Below, one piece after another: positions 19,493 through 30,000 of a DNA stretch of 64,000 bases. The stretch's first letter is position 1; every line of letters starts with the position of its first letter. The position numbers were made by a program, and so were the translations under genes. Under the pieces are notes generated by a model. It was not told where the DNA came from. It saw only the letters and a program-made list of their open reading frames with translations, and made no database searches. This DNA comes from Fluviicoccus sp. (GTDB lineage: Bacteria > Pseudomonadota > Gammaproteobacteria > Pseudomonadales > Moraxellaceae): assembly GCF_030646115.1 (NCBI RefSeq), contig NZ_JAUSMX010000018.1, forward strand, positions 248,001 to 312,000. Reading direction: 5' to 3'.

Positions 19493-19888
19493 ATGAATAC
19501 GGATTTGCTGCTGCGCGTGTTGTCGCTCTGCGTGCTGCTGGCTTCCGCCGAAACACTGCACGGCATTTTCCGCGCCGCCGTTATCGTGCCTCGTATCGGC
19601 AAGAAACGGGCATTGAAAATCAGCATCGTCACCGGCTCGCTGCTGGCTTTCGCGGTCTGTTGGTTCGTGGTGCCGGGAATGGGTATCCGGGGCACCGGGC
19701 CTTTGCTCGGGCTGGGCGTCACGATTGCGCTGTTCATGGCGTCATTCGACGTGATGCTGGGCAAACTCGTGCTGAAACGGCCGTGGCGGAAAGCATTTAT
19801 CGACTTCGATCCCCGGGCCGGGAATTACCTGCTGTTCGGGGTGTTGCTGCTGATCACATTCCCCTGGGTGGTGATGGCGCTGCGCTGA
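19493..19888 (+). CDS. Small four-helix membrane protein
   Basis: 131 residues from ATG at 19493, preceded by AGGGGAGAA. Four hydrophobic segments are visible (about residues 5-22, 42-62, 70-90, 110-128). The polar landmarks AETLHGIFRAAVIVPRIGKK in the first loop and DFDPRAGNYLLFG before the last helix look conserved-family-like. No function can be named. It is divergent from clpB and convergent with the molybdopterin oxidoreductase gene, from whose stop it is separated by 16 bp. Confidence 0.7.
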   Translation: MNTDLLLRVLSLCVLLASAETLHGIFRAAVIVPRIGKKRALKISIVTGSLLAFAVCWFVVPGMGIRGTGPLLGLGVTIALFMASFDVMLGKLVLKRPWRKAFIDFDPRAGNYLLFGVLLLITFPWVVMALR

Positions 19889-19904
19889 GCGCCATCATGG
19901 TTAC

Positions 19905-22208
19905 TCAGGCCACCCGCTCCACCCTCGCCGCCACATACTTGTGCCACGGCGTTCCCGCCAGGAAATCCCGCCGCGTGCAATCGGTCAGTTCATTCGGCGC
20001 CACCCCCATCCGCACGGTCTTTCCGTCCGCATCCACATAATCCAGCCCCTGCCCGTTCGGCAGCGACAAGCTGCCCCGCGGCAGCATCTCCGAGATTTCC
20101 ACCGGCACCACCACCGACCCGCGCCGCGTGCTGAGCATGACCTGTTCACCGTCCTTGCAGCCCAAAGCCTCGGCATCGGACGGGTTCATCCGCAGCGTGC
20201 CGTACCGGCCCTTGCGGTGCCAGCCGGTGTTGCGCACCGTGGTGTTGCTGGTGTCGCTACGTCGCTCACCCGCCGCCAGAATGAAGGGATAATCGGTATC
20301 CCTCGGCAATCCTTCGCTGGCCAGCTTTGCCAATTCGGGCAACAGCTCCGGGATATGCAGGTTGATGCGATGTCCCGGATAGCCGATCGCCTTCCAGCTT
20401 TCCTCATGATTTGTCTCGGCGAACACCACGCCGGACGGCGTATTGAGGATGGCGTCGAACAGCCGGTTGCCCGCCAGCGGCAGCAAACCGCCAAAACCGG
20501 CCCGCGCCGAAGACTGGCGGTTACCCTGCACGAACAACAGCGACAAGGCCCAGGTCACCGACGCCTGTTCCATGCCCTGCGGCAGGGTCTGCCCCAGCGT
20601 GCGGTAAATCAGGATCGGCGCGTAGTTCATCAGCTTCGGCTTGATCGCCACGGCGGCAAAAAAAGCGGCGGTAAAGGCCTGACGGCCCAACTTCAGCGCC
20701 AGCCGCAACGGCAGGTAATCCATTTCCCCGATCTCGCCCATGGCCTCCAGCAGGCGGGCGTAAATTTCGGCTTCGGACAGCGTGCCGGGCAACGGGTTGA
20801 ACAAGGGCTGGCGCACCTGAAAGACATTGCGCGGAAATTCCAGATTGAAGAAGGTGGCTTCCGCCTTCTCGAACTGGCTGCTGGCGGGCAGCACATAATC
20901 GGCTTGTCGCGCCGTTTCGGTCATCGCCACATCCACCACCACCGACAGTTCCAGCGCGCGGAAGGCCTCGCGCATGCGCTGGCTGTCGGCCAGGGAATGC
21001 ACCGGGTTGCCGCTCTGCACCAGCATCGCCCGGAATCGTTTCGGGTGGTCGGTGAGGATTTCCTCAGGAATGACGTTGCAGGGAATCAGGCCGATGATGA
21101 TCTTGGAGTTGGTCACCGGACTGCGCCGTTCCACCCGCTTCACCGGCGTCTTCGACGAGGTGTTGCTGTCGCCCTTGCTGGCCTTGGACAGCGACAGGAA
21201 GGGCACGAAGGCGTTGGCCGTGCCGCGACGTCCGTAGTTGCCGGTCAGCACCCACAGCAGGCGTTGCAGGTAGCTCACCAGCGTCGAATGCACGTTCATC
21301 TGCACGCCCAGATCCTCGAACACCGACACGCTTTCCGCTGCCGCAATGCAGCGCGCCGCCTCGCGGATCAGGCTCTCGTCCACACCGCAAACCTTGGCGT
21401 AATCGGCCACCGGTATTGCCTTCAGCACCGGTTCAATCTGTTCAAAACCGCTGGTGTGCGCCGCCACCCAGTCCCGCTTCACCAACCCTTCCTGCACCAT
21501 CACCCCGGCCATCGCCGCCAGGCACCAGGCATCGGTCCCCGGCTTCACCGCCAGATGGTAATCCGCCATGCGCGCCGTCTCGCTCCTGCGCGGGTCCAGC
21601 ACAATCATCTTGCGCTTGGGGTCATTCTCGATCTCGCGCAGCAGCACGCGGGTGCGGGCGAAGCCGTGCGACTGCCACGGATTCTTGCCGACAAACACCG
21701 ATACCTCGGCATGTTCGAAATCACCGTGGTTGCCGCTGCCAAACATCTTGCCGCCCACCCAGAACTCGCCGGTCTTCTCCTGCGCCAGCGCATTGGAGCG
21801 GTATTTGTTGCCCACCGCCTTCAACAGGCAATCGGCATAGGCCCCGCCGAGATGGTTGCCCTGACCTCCGCCGCCGTAATAGAGAATGCTCTCGCCGCCG
21901 TATTGGGACTTGATCTGCTTGAACTTCGCCGCAATTTCCCGGATAGCGGTGTCCCACGGAATGGCTTCATACGAACCATCCGGACGACGGCGCATCGGCG
22001 ACGTCAGCCGGTCGGCTCCGTTCTGGTAGTAATTCATGCGCTGCGACTTCTCGCAGACATAGCCTTGCGAACCGGGATGATCGTCATCCCCGCGAATTTT
22101 CAGGATCTGGCGGCCATCCTCGCCCCCGGTCTGCACCTCCAGACCGCAATTCAGGCTACAGAGGATGCAGGCGGTTTTCTTCCAGGCTTCGGGCTGGGCG
22201 TGCGACAT
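19905..22208 (-). CDS. Molybdopterin-dependent oxidoreductase (4Fe-4S, DMSO reductase superfamily)
   Basis: 767 residues from ATG at 22208 (MSHAQPEAW). The N-terminal CILCSLNCGLEV is a Cys-x2-Cys-x3-Cys arrangement for the 4Fe-4S cluster, with a fourth Cys in YVCEKSQRM. Molybdopterin-binding blocks follow (GGGGQGNHLGG, SVFVGKNPWQSHGF, VLDPRRSETA, KPGTDAWCLAAMAG). The C-terminal beta-barrel domain has NTGWHRKGRYGTLRMNPSDA. No signal peptide is seen, so it is probably cytoplasmic. There is no adjacent electron-transfer subunit; the only neighbour is a rhodanese. The substrate cannot be read from sequence; formate-dehydrogenase-like single-subunit enzymes are the nearest named group. Confidence 0.85.
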   Translation of the reverse strand: MSHAQPEAWKKTACILCSLNCGLEVQTGGEDGRQILKIRGDDDHPGSQGYVCEKSQRMNYYQNGADRLTSPMRRRPDGSYEAIPWDTAIREIAAKFKQIKSQYGGESILYYGGGGQGNHLGGAYADCLLKAVGNKYRSNALAQEKTGEFWVGGKMFGSGNHGDFEHAEVSVFVGKNPWQSHGFARTRVLLREIENDPKRKMIVLDPRRSETARMADYHLAVKPGTDAWCLAAMAGVMVQEGLVKRDWVAAHTSGFEQIEPVLKAIPVADYAKVCGVDESLIREAARCIAAAESVSVFEDLGVQMNVHSTLVSYLQRLLWVLTGNYGRRGTANAFVPFLSLSKASKGDSNTSSKTPVKRVERRSPVTNSKIIIGLIPCNVIPEEILTDHPKRFRAMLVQSGNPVHSLADSQRMREAFRALELSVVVDVAMTETARQADYVLPASSQFEKAEATFFNLEFPRNVFQVRQPLFNPLPGTLSEAEIYARLLEAMGEIGEMDYLPLRLALKLGRQAFTAAFFAAVAIKPKLMNYAPILIYRTLGQTLPQGMEQASVTWALSLLFVQGNRQSSARAGFGGLLPLAGNRLFDAILNTPSGVVFAETNHEESWKAIGYPGHRINLHIPELLPELAKLASEGLPRDTDYPFILAAGERRSDTSNTTVRNTGWHRKGRYGTLRMNPSDAEALGCKDGEQVMLSTRRGSVVVPVEISEMLPRGSLSLPNGQGLDYVDADGKTVRMGVAPNELTDCTRRDFLAGTPWHKYVAARVERVA

Positions 22209-22393
22209 GGCTGAACTCCGGCGGACAGGCGAAACAATAAACAAGAAGGGATTAACCCTGTTGAATCGACTATAAGTTCCATTTTGGAACCCGTCAATGA
22301 CAGCGGGGGCGCAAACACCGGGGAAAAGATGAACGGGGAGTCACGCAGGAAGCGGCCCCACCGGAATCACCCGCGCGGGGCCCACAGAATCCC

Positions 22394-22708
22394 TCAGGTT
22401 CCGGTCTCGATCGGCAACCCCTCCGCCTTCGCCTTGCGCGTCCCGCCAGCCAGCACCACCACCTCCCGCCCCGCATCAAACCCATCCAGCAGCATCGCCG
22501 CGCGCGGCGCCTTCGTCCCGCCGCCGCACAACACATACACCGGCTCCCCGACCGGCACCGCCGCCAGCAACTCCGCCGACAGCCCGTCAATCGGCCGGTT
22601 CACCGCCCCTTGCAAATGCCCTTCCGCAAAGGACTTGGCATCCCGTACATCCCAAATGGTCGCGGCTTGGGAAAGATCAAGTTCGGTAATGGGAAGTTCA
22701 CGGATCAT
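22394..22708 (-). CDS. Rhodanese-like domain protein
   Basis: 104 residues, a single rhodanese domain. Family landmarks are TIWDVRDAKSFAEGHLQGAVNRPI and the active-site loop YVLCGGGTKA with a catalytic-position Cys. It could move sulfane sulfur as a persulfide. It lies upstream of the molybdopterin enzyme gene, 185 bp away in the same direction. Sulfur transfer for cofactor maturation is possible but unproven. The stretch before its start is filled with degenerate intergenic repeats. Confidence 0.85.
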   Translation of the reverse strand: MIRELPITELDLSQAATIWDVRDAKSFAEGHLQGAVNRPIDGLSAELLAAVPVGEPVYVLCGGGTKAPRAAMLLDGFDAGREVVVLAGGTRKAKAEGLPIETGT

Positions 22709-22732
22709 GGAATTTCTCTGTAGCGGAAGTAG

Positions 22733-22752
22733 ATTCCCGCCTGCGCAGGAAT
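22733..22752. repeat. Short palindromic intergenic repeat
   Basis: ATTCCCGCCTGCGCAGGAAT has ATTCC/GGAAT ends and resembles the dRS3-like repeats seen across many beta- and gammaproteobacteria. It lies 25 bp upstream of the rhodanese start. Confidence 0.6.
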
Positions 22753-22827
22753 GATGAAAGACTGGATTCTACATAAAAAAATGCCGTCCGCAGCCAACTG
22801 TCTGAGCGTGAAAAAATCCGCAGAAAC

Positions 22828-22852
22828 AAAAACGCCGCCAGACAAGGCGGCG
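22828..22852 (-). terminator. Rho-independent terminator of nrdJ
   Basis: On the minus strand CGCCGCC, a 6-nt loop and GGCGGCG (22852-22833) are followed by TTTTTGTTTCT. It lies about 180 bp after the nrdJ stop codon. Confidence 0.75.
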
Positions 22853-22986
22853 CTAACCATAACCAACGGACAGCGAGTTTTGGCGAAGGACACGGTTTTT
22901 GCTTCCTTTTTGCCAAGACAAATAAGGAAGGCCCGCGGCAGGCGGATGCCGGTAGCCAACCAAACCACCGAAGTGCTTGGCAGAGA

Positions 22987-23005
22987 GGGCGCACGCAGTG
23001 CGCCC
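22987..23005. repeat. GC-rich palindrome of widespread type
   Basis: GGGCGCACGCAGTGCGCCC is a perfect 8-bp inverted repeat around GCA, 26 bp after the nrdJ stop. Similar palindromes next to CCCTAC are common miniature repeats in proteobacteria. Confidence 0.6.
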
Positions 23006-23030
23006 CTACGGCAAGGTCAGGAACACGTGT

Positions 23031-25904
23031 TTAGCCACAACTCCCCACCGCCCCGCACGCACTACAAAAATCACACCCATCCTTCCGGATCACCGTGTAA
23101 TTCCCGCACTCCCCGCATCTTGCCCCCGCCATCACCGGCCGCTCCCCCTCCTCCTTGGGCGCCTGCAAAATCCCCATCTCCCGCAGCGGATACCCCCGCT
23201 CATCCAGCACCCCCAGCATGGCATAACGGTGAATAACCAACCGTGCCACATAAGCCACCGTCGACGGCCAGTTCTGCTGCCGCCGCGTGCCGGGAATGAA
23301 CGCCCACATATCGCCCAACGGCTCCGGATAATTCAACAACTTGCGCAGCTTCATGCCGATCCACGCCGGGTCCATCACCCGCATGTCCAGCGACAGTAAC
23401 TGCGCCAGCCCGTCCAGCGCGCGCGGATAATTGCCCGACAGCCACATCGAATACGGCCGCGTCACCCCGTCCGGCAGCGTGATTTCCTTCAGCCCCAGCA
23501 CAAACTCTTCACCCGTGGCGGCATTGGTCACATCTACCGTCCACGACAGCGTGCCGTCGGTGCCGGTCTTCGGCTCCTGCTGGCTGAACAGCGCGTCCAG
23601 AACCGGATGCGGTTCGGTATGGTCAAATGCGCCTAACTTCTCACAACGGTAGCGCACCAGCTGAGCAAAAGCGGCAACGATGCCCGGCATCACCTTACCT
23701 TCCCCGTGTGGCGGGAAAGGCAGCGTAAAGGAACCTTCACCCACCGTCTTCGCCAGCACATCCAGCTTCAGTTTCAGCCAGGCGCGGTCGTTGGCGCGCA
23801 TGTCCATCGACAGCGTTTTCGCCACGGCCCCCAGGCCGCGCGGCTGGTCCGCGCCGTTGACCCAGACTTCGAACGGGAAGGCGCGGTCCTTGTCGTCGCG
23901 GGTATGGCCGACAAACAGCGCAAACTGCCCTTGCGGCGACTCCAGCAGGTAGGTCCAGGCTTCGTTGCCATCGGGCAGCGTCGGCCGGCCAGGCCAGCGC
24001 AGGCTGGCCAGCACCGGCGCGGGCAGGGCATGAATGGTCAAACGCGTATTGGCGGCGTCCAGTTCCACATCCTGCGGGGTCTTGGCGTCCTTCGGGGCAG
24101 AGGCGCTGTCCACCGACAGCACCGAGCCCAGCACGCTGTTGGGGCGATAGGTCGCCAGCCCCTTCAGCCCGGCCTTCCACGCCGTCATGTACAGGTCTTC
24201 AAACTCGGTATAGGGGTAATCGGCAGGCACGTTCACCGTCTTGGAAATGCTGGTGTCGACATAGGGGGCCACGGCGGCCACCATGTCCTTGTGCGCCTGC
24301 GCGCTCATGTCCAGCGCGGTAACGAAATAGTCCGGCAGGTGCTTCACATCGCCGCCCAGATGCTTGTACAAGCGCCAGGCATGGTCTTCCACCGCATATT
24401 CCTTGAAGGTGCCGTCGGGCATGCGTTTTTTACGGGTGTACGTCCACGAGAACGGTGGCTCAATACCGTTGGAAGCGTTGTCGGCAAAAGCCAGCGAGAT
24501 GGTGCCGGTGGGCGCGATCGACAGCAGGTGCGAGTTGCGAAGGCCGTGCTTGCGGATCTGCTTCTTGATCTCGTCCGGCAGGCGGGTGGCGAAGCTTTCA
24601 CCACTCAGGTACTTGTCGGCGTCAAATAACGGGAATGCACCGCGCTCCTTCGCCAGCTCCACCGAGGCCAGATATGCATGGTCGCGCAGGAAGATCGATA
24701 TTTTCCCGGCCATGTCACGGGCTTCGGCGGTGTCGTAACGCAGGCGCAGCATGATCAGCGCATCGCCCAAGCCGGTGAAGCCCAGGCCGACGCGGCGCTT
24801 GTTGGCGGCTTCCTGCGCCTGCGCGGGCAAGGGCCAATGCGTGGAATCCAGCACGTTGTCCAGCATGCGCACCGACACGGCGATATTGACGGCAAAAGCA
24901 GTGAAATCGAATGCTGCCTTGTCACTGTAGGCGTCGCGGACAAAACGCGTCAGGTCGATGGAGCCGAGGCAGCAGCAGCCGTAGGGCGGAAGCGGTTGTT
25001 CAGCGCACGGGTTGGTCGCCTCAATCGTTTCGCAATACGACAGGTTGTTGTCCTTGTTCATGCGATCCAGGAACAGGATGCCCGGCTCGGCATGGTCATA
25101 GGTGGAACGCATGATCTGGTCCCACAACTCCCGCGCCCGCACCTTGCGGTACACCCACTGCCCGTCCTCGCGCTGCCACGCGCCCTTCTCCTTCCATTCC
25201 GGCGACGGCTCGGCCTTGTGCGCCAGCTCGACATCGCCGTCGGCTTCCACCGCCTGCATGAAGGCATCCGTCACCCCCACCGAGATATTGAAGTTACGCA
25301 GGTCGCCCTCGTCCTTGGCGTGGATGAAGGCTTCAATATCGGGATGGTCGCAGCGCAGCACGCCCATCTGCGCCCCGCGCCGCGCCCCGGCGGACTCCAC
25401 GGTTTCGCAGGAGCGGTCGAAGACGCGCATGTACGACACCGGGCCGCTTGCCCGCGACTGCGTGCCCTTCACGAACGCGCCGGAGGGCCGGATACTGGAA
25501 AAGTCATAGCCTACGCCGCCACCGCGCCGCATGGTCTCGGCGGCTTCGGCCAGCGCCGTGTAGATGCCGGGACGGCCATCGACAGACTCAGTAACCGCAT
25601 CGCCCACCGGTTGCACGAAACAATTGATGAGGGTGGCGGTGAGACGGGTGCCGGCGGCGGAGTTGATGCGGCCGGCGGGGACAAAACCGTTTTCCTGGGT
25701 TTCGAAGAAACGCTGCTCCCAGTCGGCGCGCACGGACTCATCCTCGACACGGGCCAGAGCCTTGGCGACACGCAATCGCACATCCTGGACGGAAAGCTCA
25801 TCGCCCTTGGCGTATTTTTCCAGCAGGATTTCGGCGGAAATGGGTTGGGCAGGCAAGGCAGTGACCGGACGCTGGTCAGCAGGCAGGGATTCACGGGCAG
25901 TCAT
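23031..25904 (-). CDS. nrdJ: Vitamin B12-dependent (class II) ribonucleotide reductase
   Basis: 957 residues from ATG at 25904. The ATP-cone-like N-terminus is followed by the reductase barrel: [20 protein letters not shown] (substrate-proximal Cys), [32 protein letters not shown] with the active-site N-x-C-x-E (Cys radical, Glu), and [11 protein letters not shown]. Two TSCPD-type domains come near the C-terminus, then a Cys-rich tail ([22 protein letters not shown]), which may bind zinc or carry reducing thiols. It makes deoxyribonucleotides with adenosylcobalamin and works with or without oxygen. No class I or III genes are in the window. An FNR box and NrdR-like boxes lie upstream. Confidence 0.95.
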   Translation of the reverse strand: MTARESLPADQRPVTALPAQPISAEILLEKYAKGDELSVQDVRLRVAKALARVEDESVRADWEQRFFETQENGFVPAGRINSAAGTRLTATLINCFVQPVGDAVTESVDGRPGIYTALAEAAETMRRGGGVGYDFSSIRPSGAFVKGTQSRASGPVSYMRVFDRSCETVESAGARRGAQMGVLRCDHPDIEAFIHAKDEGDLRNFNISVGVTDAFMQAVEADGDVELAHKAEPSPEWKEKGAWQREDGQWVYRKVRARELWDQIMRSTYDHAEPGILFLDRMNKDNNLSYCETIEATNPCAEQPLPPYGCCCLGSIDLTRFVRDAYSDKAAFDFTAFAVNIAVSVRMLDNVLDSTHWPLPAQAQEAANKRRVGLGFTGLGDALIMLRLRYDTAEARDMAGKISIFLRDHAYLASVELAKERGAFPLFDADKYLSGESFATRLPDEIKKQIRKHGLRNSHLLSIAPTGTISLAFADNASNGIEPPFSWTYTRKKRMPDGTFKEYAVEDHAWRLYKHLGGDVKHLPDYFVTALDMSAQAHKDMVAAVAPYVDTSISKTVNVPADYPYTEFEDLYMTAWKAGLKGLATYRPNSVLGSVLSVDSASAPKDAKTPQDVELDAANTRLTIHALPAPVLASLRWPGRPTLPDGNEAWTYLLESPQGQFALFVGHTRDDKDRAFPFEVWVNGADQPRGLGAVAKTLSMDMRANDRAWLKLKLDVLAKTVGEGSFTLPFPPHGEGKVMPGIVAAFAQLVRYRCEKLGAFDHTEPHPVLDALFSQQEPKTGTDGTLSWTVDVTNAATGEEFVLGLKEITLPDGVTRPYSMWLSGNYPRALDGLAQLLSLDMRVMDPAWIGMKLRKLLNYPEPLGDMWAFIPGTRRQQNWPSTVAYVARLVIHRYAMLGVLDERGYPLREMGILQAPKEEGERPVMAGARCGECGNYTVIRKDGCDFCSACGAVGSCG

Positions 25905-25973
25905 GACGGGGTTCCAGGATGTGGCGAAGGATTTCCGCCAGAATACGCCTGCCGCCACTAAAAGTGAACCGGG

Positions 25974-26003
25974 ATATTAAAACTATAAATTGATACAAAT
26001 CAA
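25974..26003 (-). promoter_or_regulatory. nrdJ promoter with perfect FNR/ANR box
   Basis: TTGATACAAATCAA at 25990-26003 matches the FNR consensus TTGATNNNNATCAA at every fixed position. Its outer half also reads as a -35 (TTGATT), followed after 18 bp by TAATAT (25979-25974) as a -10. The box may activate from about -40 using a different -10, or overlap this -35 directly. Confidence 0.75.
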
Positions 26004-26010
26004 TGACTTA

Positions 26011-26058
26011 ATAATTTCACTTGTGTTTTCAAAAGGATACAAACACAAGATATAGTGC
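26011..26058 (-). promoter_or_regulatory. Candidate tandem NrdR boxes upstream of nrdJ
   Basis: At 26043-26058 the sequence ACACAAGATATAGTGC matches the NrdR consensus acaCwAtATaTwGtgt at 14 of 16 positions. A weaker partner, ending TTGTGT (26011-26026), starts 32 bp away, the three-turn spacing typical of paired NrdR boxes. NrdR represses ribonucleotide reductase genes when dATP is high. Confidence 0.7.
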
Positions 26059-26089
26059 TATCAGCGCGACAGCATTTGTCGCGCTGATA
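26059..26089 (-). terminator. Perfect 13-bp hairpin after the OmpA-domain gene
   Basis: TATCAGCGCGACA (26059-26071), loop GCATT and TGTCGCGCTGATA (26077-26089) form a perfect stem 7 bp after the stop codon at 26097. No T-run follows, so it is a weak intrinsic terminator or a transcript-stabilising hairpin. Confidence 0.6.
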
Positions 26090-26096
26090 ACCCGGC

Positions 26097-26987
26097 TCAG
26101 GGAGCCGGTGATGCAGGGACTGCCGGAGCCTCGGGGGGCAAAGGCACCAGCTTTTTGCCGGACTCCACCCGGCCGCGCACCTGCACTTCCACCCGGCGGT
26201 CGGGGCGCAGGCAGTCAATCAACTCACACTTGACCAGCTTGTCGGAACAATCATCCCGGCGGGTCACCGGCTCTGCGGAGCCTTTGCCCTCGGCGCTGAT
26301 GACCGTTGCCGGCAACCCTTCCTCCACCATCACTTTTTTCACGGCGTCGGCGCGGCGCTTTGACAACTGCAAATTGGCCTGGGGCGAGCCTACCCGGTCG
26401 GTATGCCCGACAATGGTGATGCGCAACTCCAGCGGATTCCGGTTTTTGAGGGACGCTGCCAGAATCGTCACCGCGTCACGGCCCTCGGAGGTCAGCTTGT
26501 CATCACCAAAGCGGAAGGACGCATCACTGTTCAATACCAGCGGCGTGTAGACGGTCTCCACGCCAAAGCGCTGGGGTGGTGGTGGCGGTGCAGGCAGCGG
26601 GATGCTGGCCAGCGCACCCGAGGGAACAACAACCGCGCCGGTAGTGGCGGCCGGCGGCTCGGGCGACATCACCATGTCGATGCCCTTATTGCCCTCTATA
26701 GGTTTTTCCTCAACAACTGGCTTGGCATTGAGCGGCTTCTTTTTTGCCTTCTTTTCTTCTTCCAGCGCCAGCTTTTTGCGAATCTGGATGAATTCAGGCT
26801 CGCATTCCGCCAGCGCCAGTTCCGGACGCCACTCCACGGTGCGCCAGCATTGATTGTAGCCGTTGCGCACCAGTTCCCCGTCGGGCTCGGTGAGATAGCC
26901 AGGGTAGCGGGTAGCGGCGGTTTCCGCATGCAGACTGGCAGGCAGGGCCAGCATCAGCGCCAGCCCGAGGAGGATGTTTTGTTTCAT
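26097..26987 (-). CDS. OmpA/MotB-domain outer-membrane-linked protein
   Basis: 296 residues from ATG at 26987. A signal peptide (ILLGLALMLALPASLHA) precedes a short domain with two Cys (NQCWRTVEW, LAECEPEF), a Lys/Pro linker (EEEKKAKKKPLNAKP, PLPAPPPPP) and a C-terminal OmpA-like peptidoglycan-binding domain (ITIVGHTDRVGSPQANLQLSKRRADAV, RPDRRVEVQVRG). A disulfide-bearing insert (DDCSDKLVKCELIDC) sits near the end. The protein should tie the outer membrane to peptidoglycan. It is 27 bp downstream of the giant autotransporter, so the two are probably one operon and the OmpA protein may stabilise or assist it. Confidence 0.88.
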   Translation of the reverse strand: MKQNILLGLALMLALPASLHAETAATRYPGYLTEPDGELVRNGYNQCWRTVEWRPELALAECEPEFIQIRKKLALEEEKKAKKKPLNAKPVVEEKPIEGNKGIDMVMSPEPPAATTGAVVVPSGALASIPLPAPPPPPQRFGVETVYTPLVLNSDASFRFGDDKLTSEGRDAVTILAASLKNRNPLELRITIVGHTDRVGSPQANLQLSKRRADAVKKVMVEEGLPATVISAEGKGSAEPVTRRDDCSDKLVKCELIDCLRPDRRVEVQVRGRVESGKKLVPLPPEAPAVPASPAP

Positions 26988-27014
26988 AAAAAGCGCCTTG
27001 AAGTCCATGCCGGT

Positions 27015-30000
27015 TTACCAACGGTACTGCAGATTGAGATGCAGCGCCTGCTCGCTGCTGGCGGCGCTGAGGTGGCCATCCAGACCGCCCCAGACCGACA
27101 GTCCGGGCAGCAGGTACACCTCCGCCCCCAAGGCGATATCCACCGCCGTGCCGTTGTCCGGCGTTCCAGCCACCTGAAAGACCGGCTGCGCACCGGCCAG
27201 GGTCACCTGCTGGATCAGCTGGTCGTCCCCCAGGTGCTGCTTGACCGCCACCGCCCCTTGCAACTGCATGAAGTAGTTCCCCAGGAACAACCACGGCTTG
27301 CTCACTTCAACCCCGATCCCGACCTCCCCGGTGCGGGCGCTGGCGGCCTCCACCTGCAAACCGGACACCGGCGCCTGGCTTTCGGCAAAGGCATCGCGCT
27401 TCACCACCTGCAGCGTGGCCTGCACAAACGGGCGTATGCCGAAGTTGCCCTTGTGGAAACCGCGGCCGGCCTCCATCAGGGCCGTAACGGTGGAAACCGG
27501 AACGCTGGATACCGGACTTTCCCCGGTCAGCGCCACGGTCCGCCGCATGTCGCTTTCAGAACGGCCCAAGCCCAGCGCCATCTTCCATTGCAAACCGTTG
27601 TTGCCGTCAAAGCGGGCATAGGTTCCGGCAAACACCCCGGATTGCGAGCCGGAAGCCGCACGGCCGCTGAAACTGACATCGGCCTCTTCCTGCCCCAGCG
27701 CAAAACCCAGCAACAGGTTCTCGGACCAGTAACCGTCCGCACCGATCATCAGGGTCTGGCCATCGGTGGTGCTGGCGGCCGAGCCGATGCTGTCATCCCC
27801 CGAGAGGTCCTTGCTCAATTGCAGCGTTTCCAGCCACAGGCCTTCCACCCGTGAAATCGCGGCCGTTGTTTCCGACTCCCCCGGCCCGCGCGAGGTGCTG
27901 CCCAGGCGGCTGGCGCGCTGCGACAGGGCGCGGGTAAAGCGCAGGCTGTCGAGCGCAGCCATACCGGCCGGAGCCAGCAGGACATCCCCGTGCAATGTAT
28001 CGTAGGCGGCCCGGGCCTGCTCGATGTCCAGACCGGCCACGGCATTGGCCAGCGTCGCCGTGTCCGGCATCGCATCAAGGGCCGTGGCGACAGCCTGCTG
28101 GTTATCCGTCATGCTGACAGTCACAAAACCCGTGTTGTTGCGTTTCAGCTTCAGGTTCACATGGTCGGGCGAATAACTGACGCTGGCATCCAGGAACACC
28201 AGGTCATTTTTCAGTTCGGAAAAGGTGCCGTTGACGGCCGTCGCGGTGAGCAAGGTGTAGGTGCTGGACGGCGCATAATTGCCCGGCAAGGCAATGATGT
28301 GCAGCGTGCCGTCCAGATTAGCCGTACCGCCTACCACGATCTTATCGTTCGTAAGGTCAGCCTCAACCTCCATGTCCAGCACCGACTTGGCATCCAGGGT
28401 CAGGTCACCGCCCAGCGTCAGCGTGCCGATTGAGTTGCCGGGCGCCAGGGTCCCCTGCTGTGACAGCAGATTGCCGCCCAGTGTTCCTGTCCCTTGCAGG
28501 CGGGTACCGGCATTCAGGCGAAGGTTGCCGCCCAGCCGGCTGTCCAGCCTCAGGCTGCCTGCATCCAGCGTGGTCTGCCCGGCAAAGGCGGCGCTGTCAG
28601 CCGTCAAACGCAGTTGACCGGCGCCCAGCTTGCGGATATCACCCGCGCCGGTCAGCAGCCCGCTATACGTCAGGTCATCGGAGCGGTTGAGGGTCAGGCG
28701 CGCATTGGCATTGACTGTGGCATTGCCCAGCAGCAGGCCGGTCACCCCTCCATTGCCGATTTCCAGATCACCGCCCTGAACTTCCACCGTATTGGCGCCC
28801 AGCAAGGACGTCAATGTCAGCTTTCCGGCTCCGTCCTTGAGGAAACGGCCGTTGCCGGCAATCAAGCCAGTGTAATGAATATCAAAGCCCTGCGTGTCCA
28901 AGCCTCCGGATGCGCCCAGACGGATATCACGCAGGTCGGAAAAAGCCGCCTCGTAACGCAGGTAGCCGCCGTCCAGAATCAGGTCGCCGCTTCCCAGGCG
29001 TGCATTGCTGTCCACAGCCAGCCGGCCATGCTCGACAATCGCGCCGCCGGTCATGGTGTTCTGGCCGCTGAGCACGGTGACACCGCTCCCGCGCTGAACC
29101 AGAGTACCTTCGCCACGGAAGTCAGCATCAATATTGACTGCATCGCTGCGGTTAAACACGACACGTGAACCAATGACGGCGGTGACTTCACCGGAAATAT
29201 CCCCGCTCAGCCCGCCCACACCGATTTCCATTTCGCCGCTATTGAGCCGGGTGCCTCCGGTATGGGACAAACTCCCGGTCACCGACAACTTGCCAGGTCC
29301 TGTTTTCTGCACGATGCCATCACCGGAAACCCCGCCATCAAAGACCGCATCATTACTCCGGTCAAAGATCAAGCGGCTGCCGGCCGCCAGATCCACATCA
29401 CCGCTGAGGCTGCCGGTTGTGCCGCCCAGCCCAATCCGCAACGCGCCGCCTTCCACATGGAATACCCCGGCGAATTCCTGCTCGTTGGTCAGCACCAGTT
29501 CACCTTGCGCCAGCTTGTAGACTTGCCCGTCGCCGCTAATAACGCCGTCATACTGCGTAATATCGCTGCGGCCGAACACCAGACGCCCGTTGACGCCCAC
29601 GGTCACATCGCCGGTCAGCACCCCGGCCAGACCCTGACCGACGCGCAAGGTTCCGGCATCGACCTGCGTGCCGCCGGTATGGCTCATCACGCCCTGCATC
29701 ACCAGCGTCCCGTCGTCAATCTTGGTCAACCGGCCTGAGCCATTGACATCCCCCTGAAACGCAAAACTATTGCCGTTCTGCACCGCCATGCTGCCGCCGG
29801 CGGCGGCAATCTGTACGCTGCGATCAATATGGCCGTCCAGCAGCAGCCCGCCGCCGTCCAGCGTAAAGTCTCCCAGACCCAGGGCCAGCGCATTGCCGGC
29901 TCCAACCTGCCCGCCTTCCACCTTCAGGCCGCCCAGAAAGGTGTTGGCCCGGTCCGGCCGCAGCCACAGCAATCCATCACCTTGCTTCAAGACTTGGCCT

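Larger units (their letters stand above)
22709..23030. other. 322-bp intergenic region with repeat remnants and a terminator
   Basis: No gene is seen. It holds a short palindromic repeat (22733-22752), the nrdJ terminator (22828-22852), and a palindrome at 22987-23005. The intervening DNA looks like decayed intergenic repeats of types common in proteobacteria. Confidence 0.6.

Noticed and set aside
22709-23030. Short open frames before the rhodanese gene, giving a PAQAGI-type peptide
   Set aside because: Such peptides are translations of common intergenic repeats, and this stretch holds the nrdJ terminator and palindromes rather than a gene.
25905-26096. Cobalamin riboswitch upstream of nrdJ
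   Set aside because: The conserved B12-box sequence is not seen. The region is short and filled by the FNR box, NrdR-like boxes and a hairpin.
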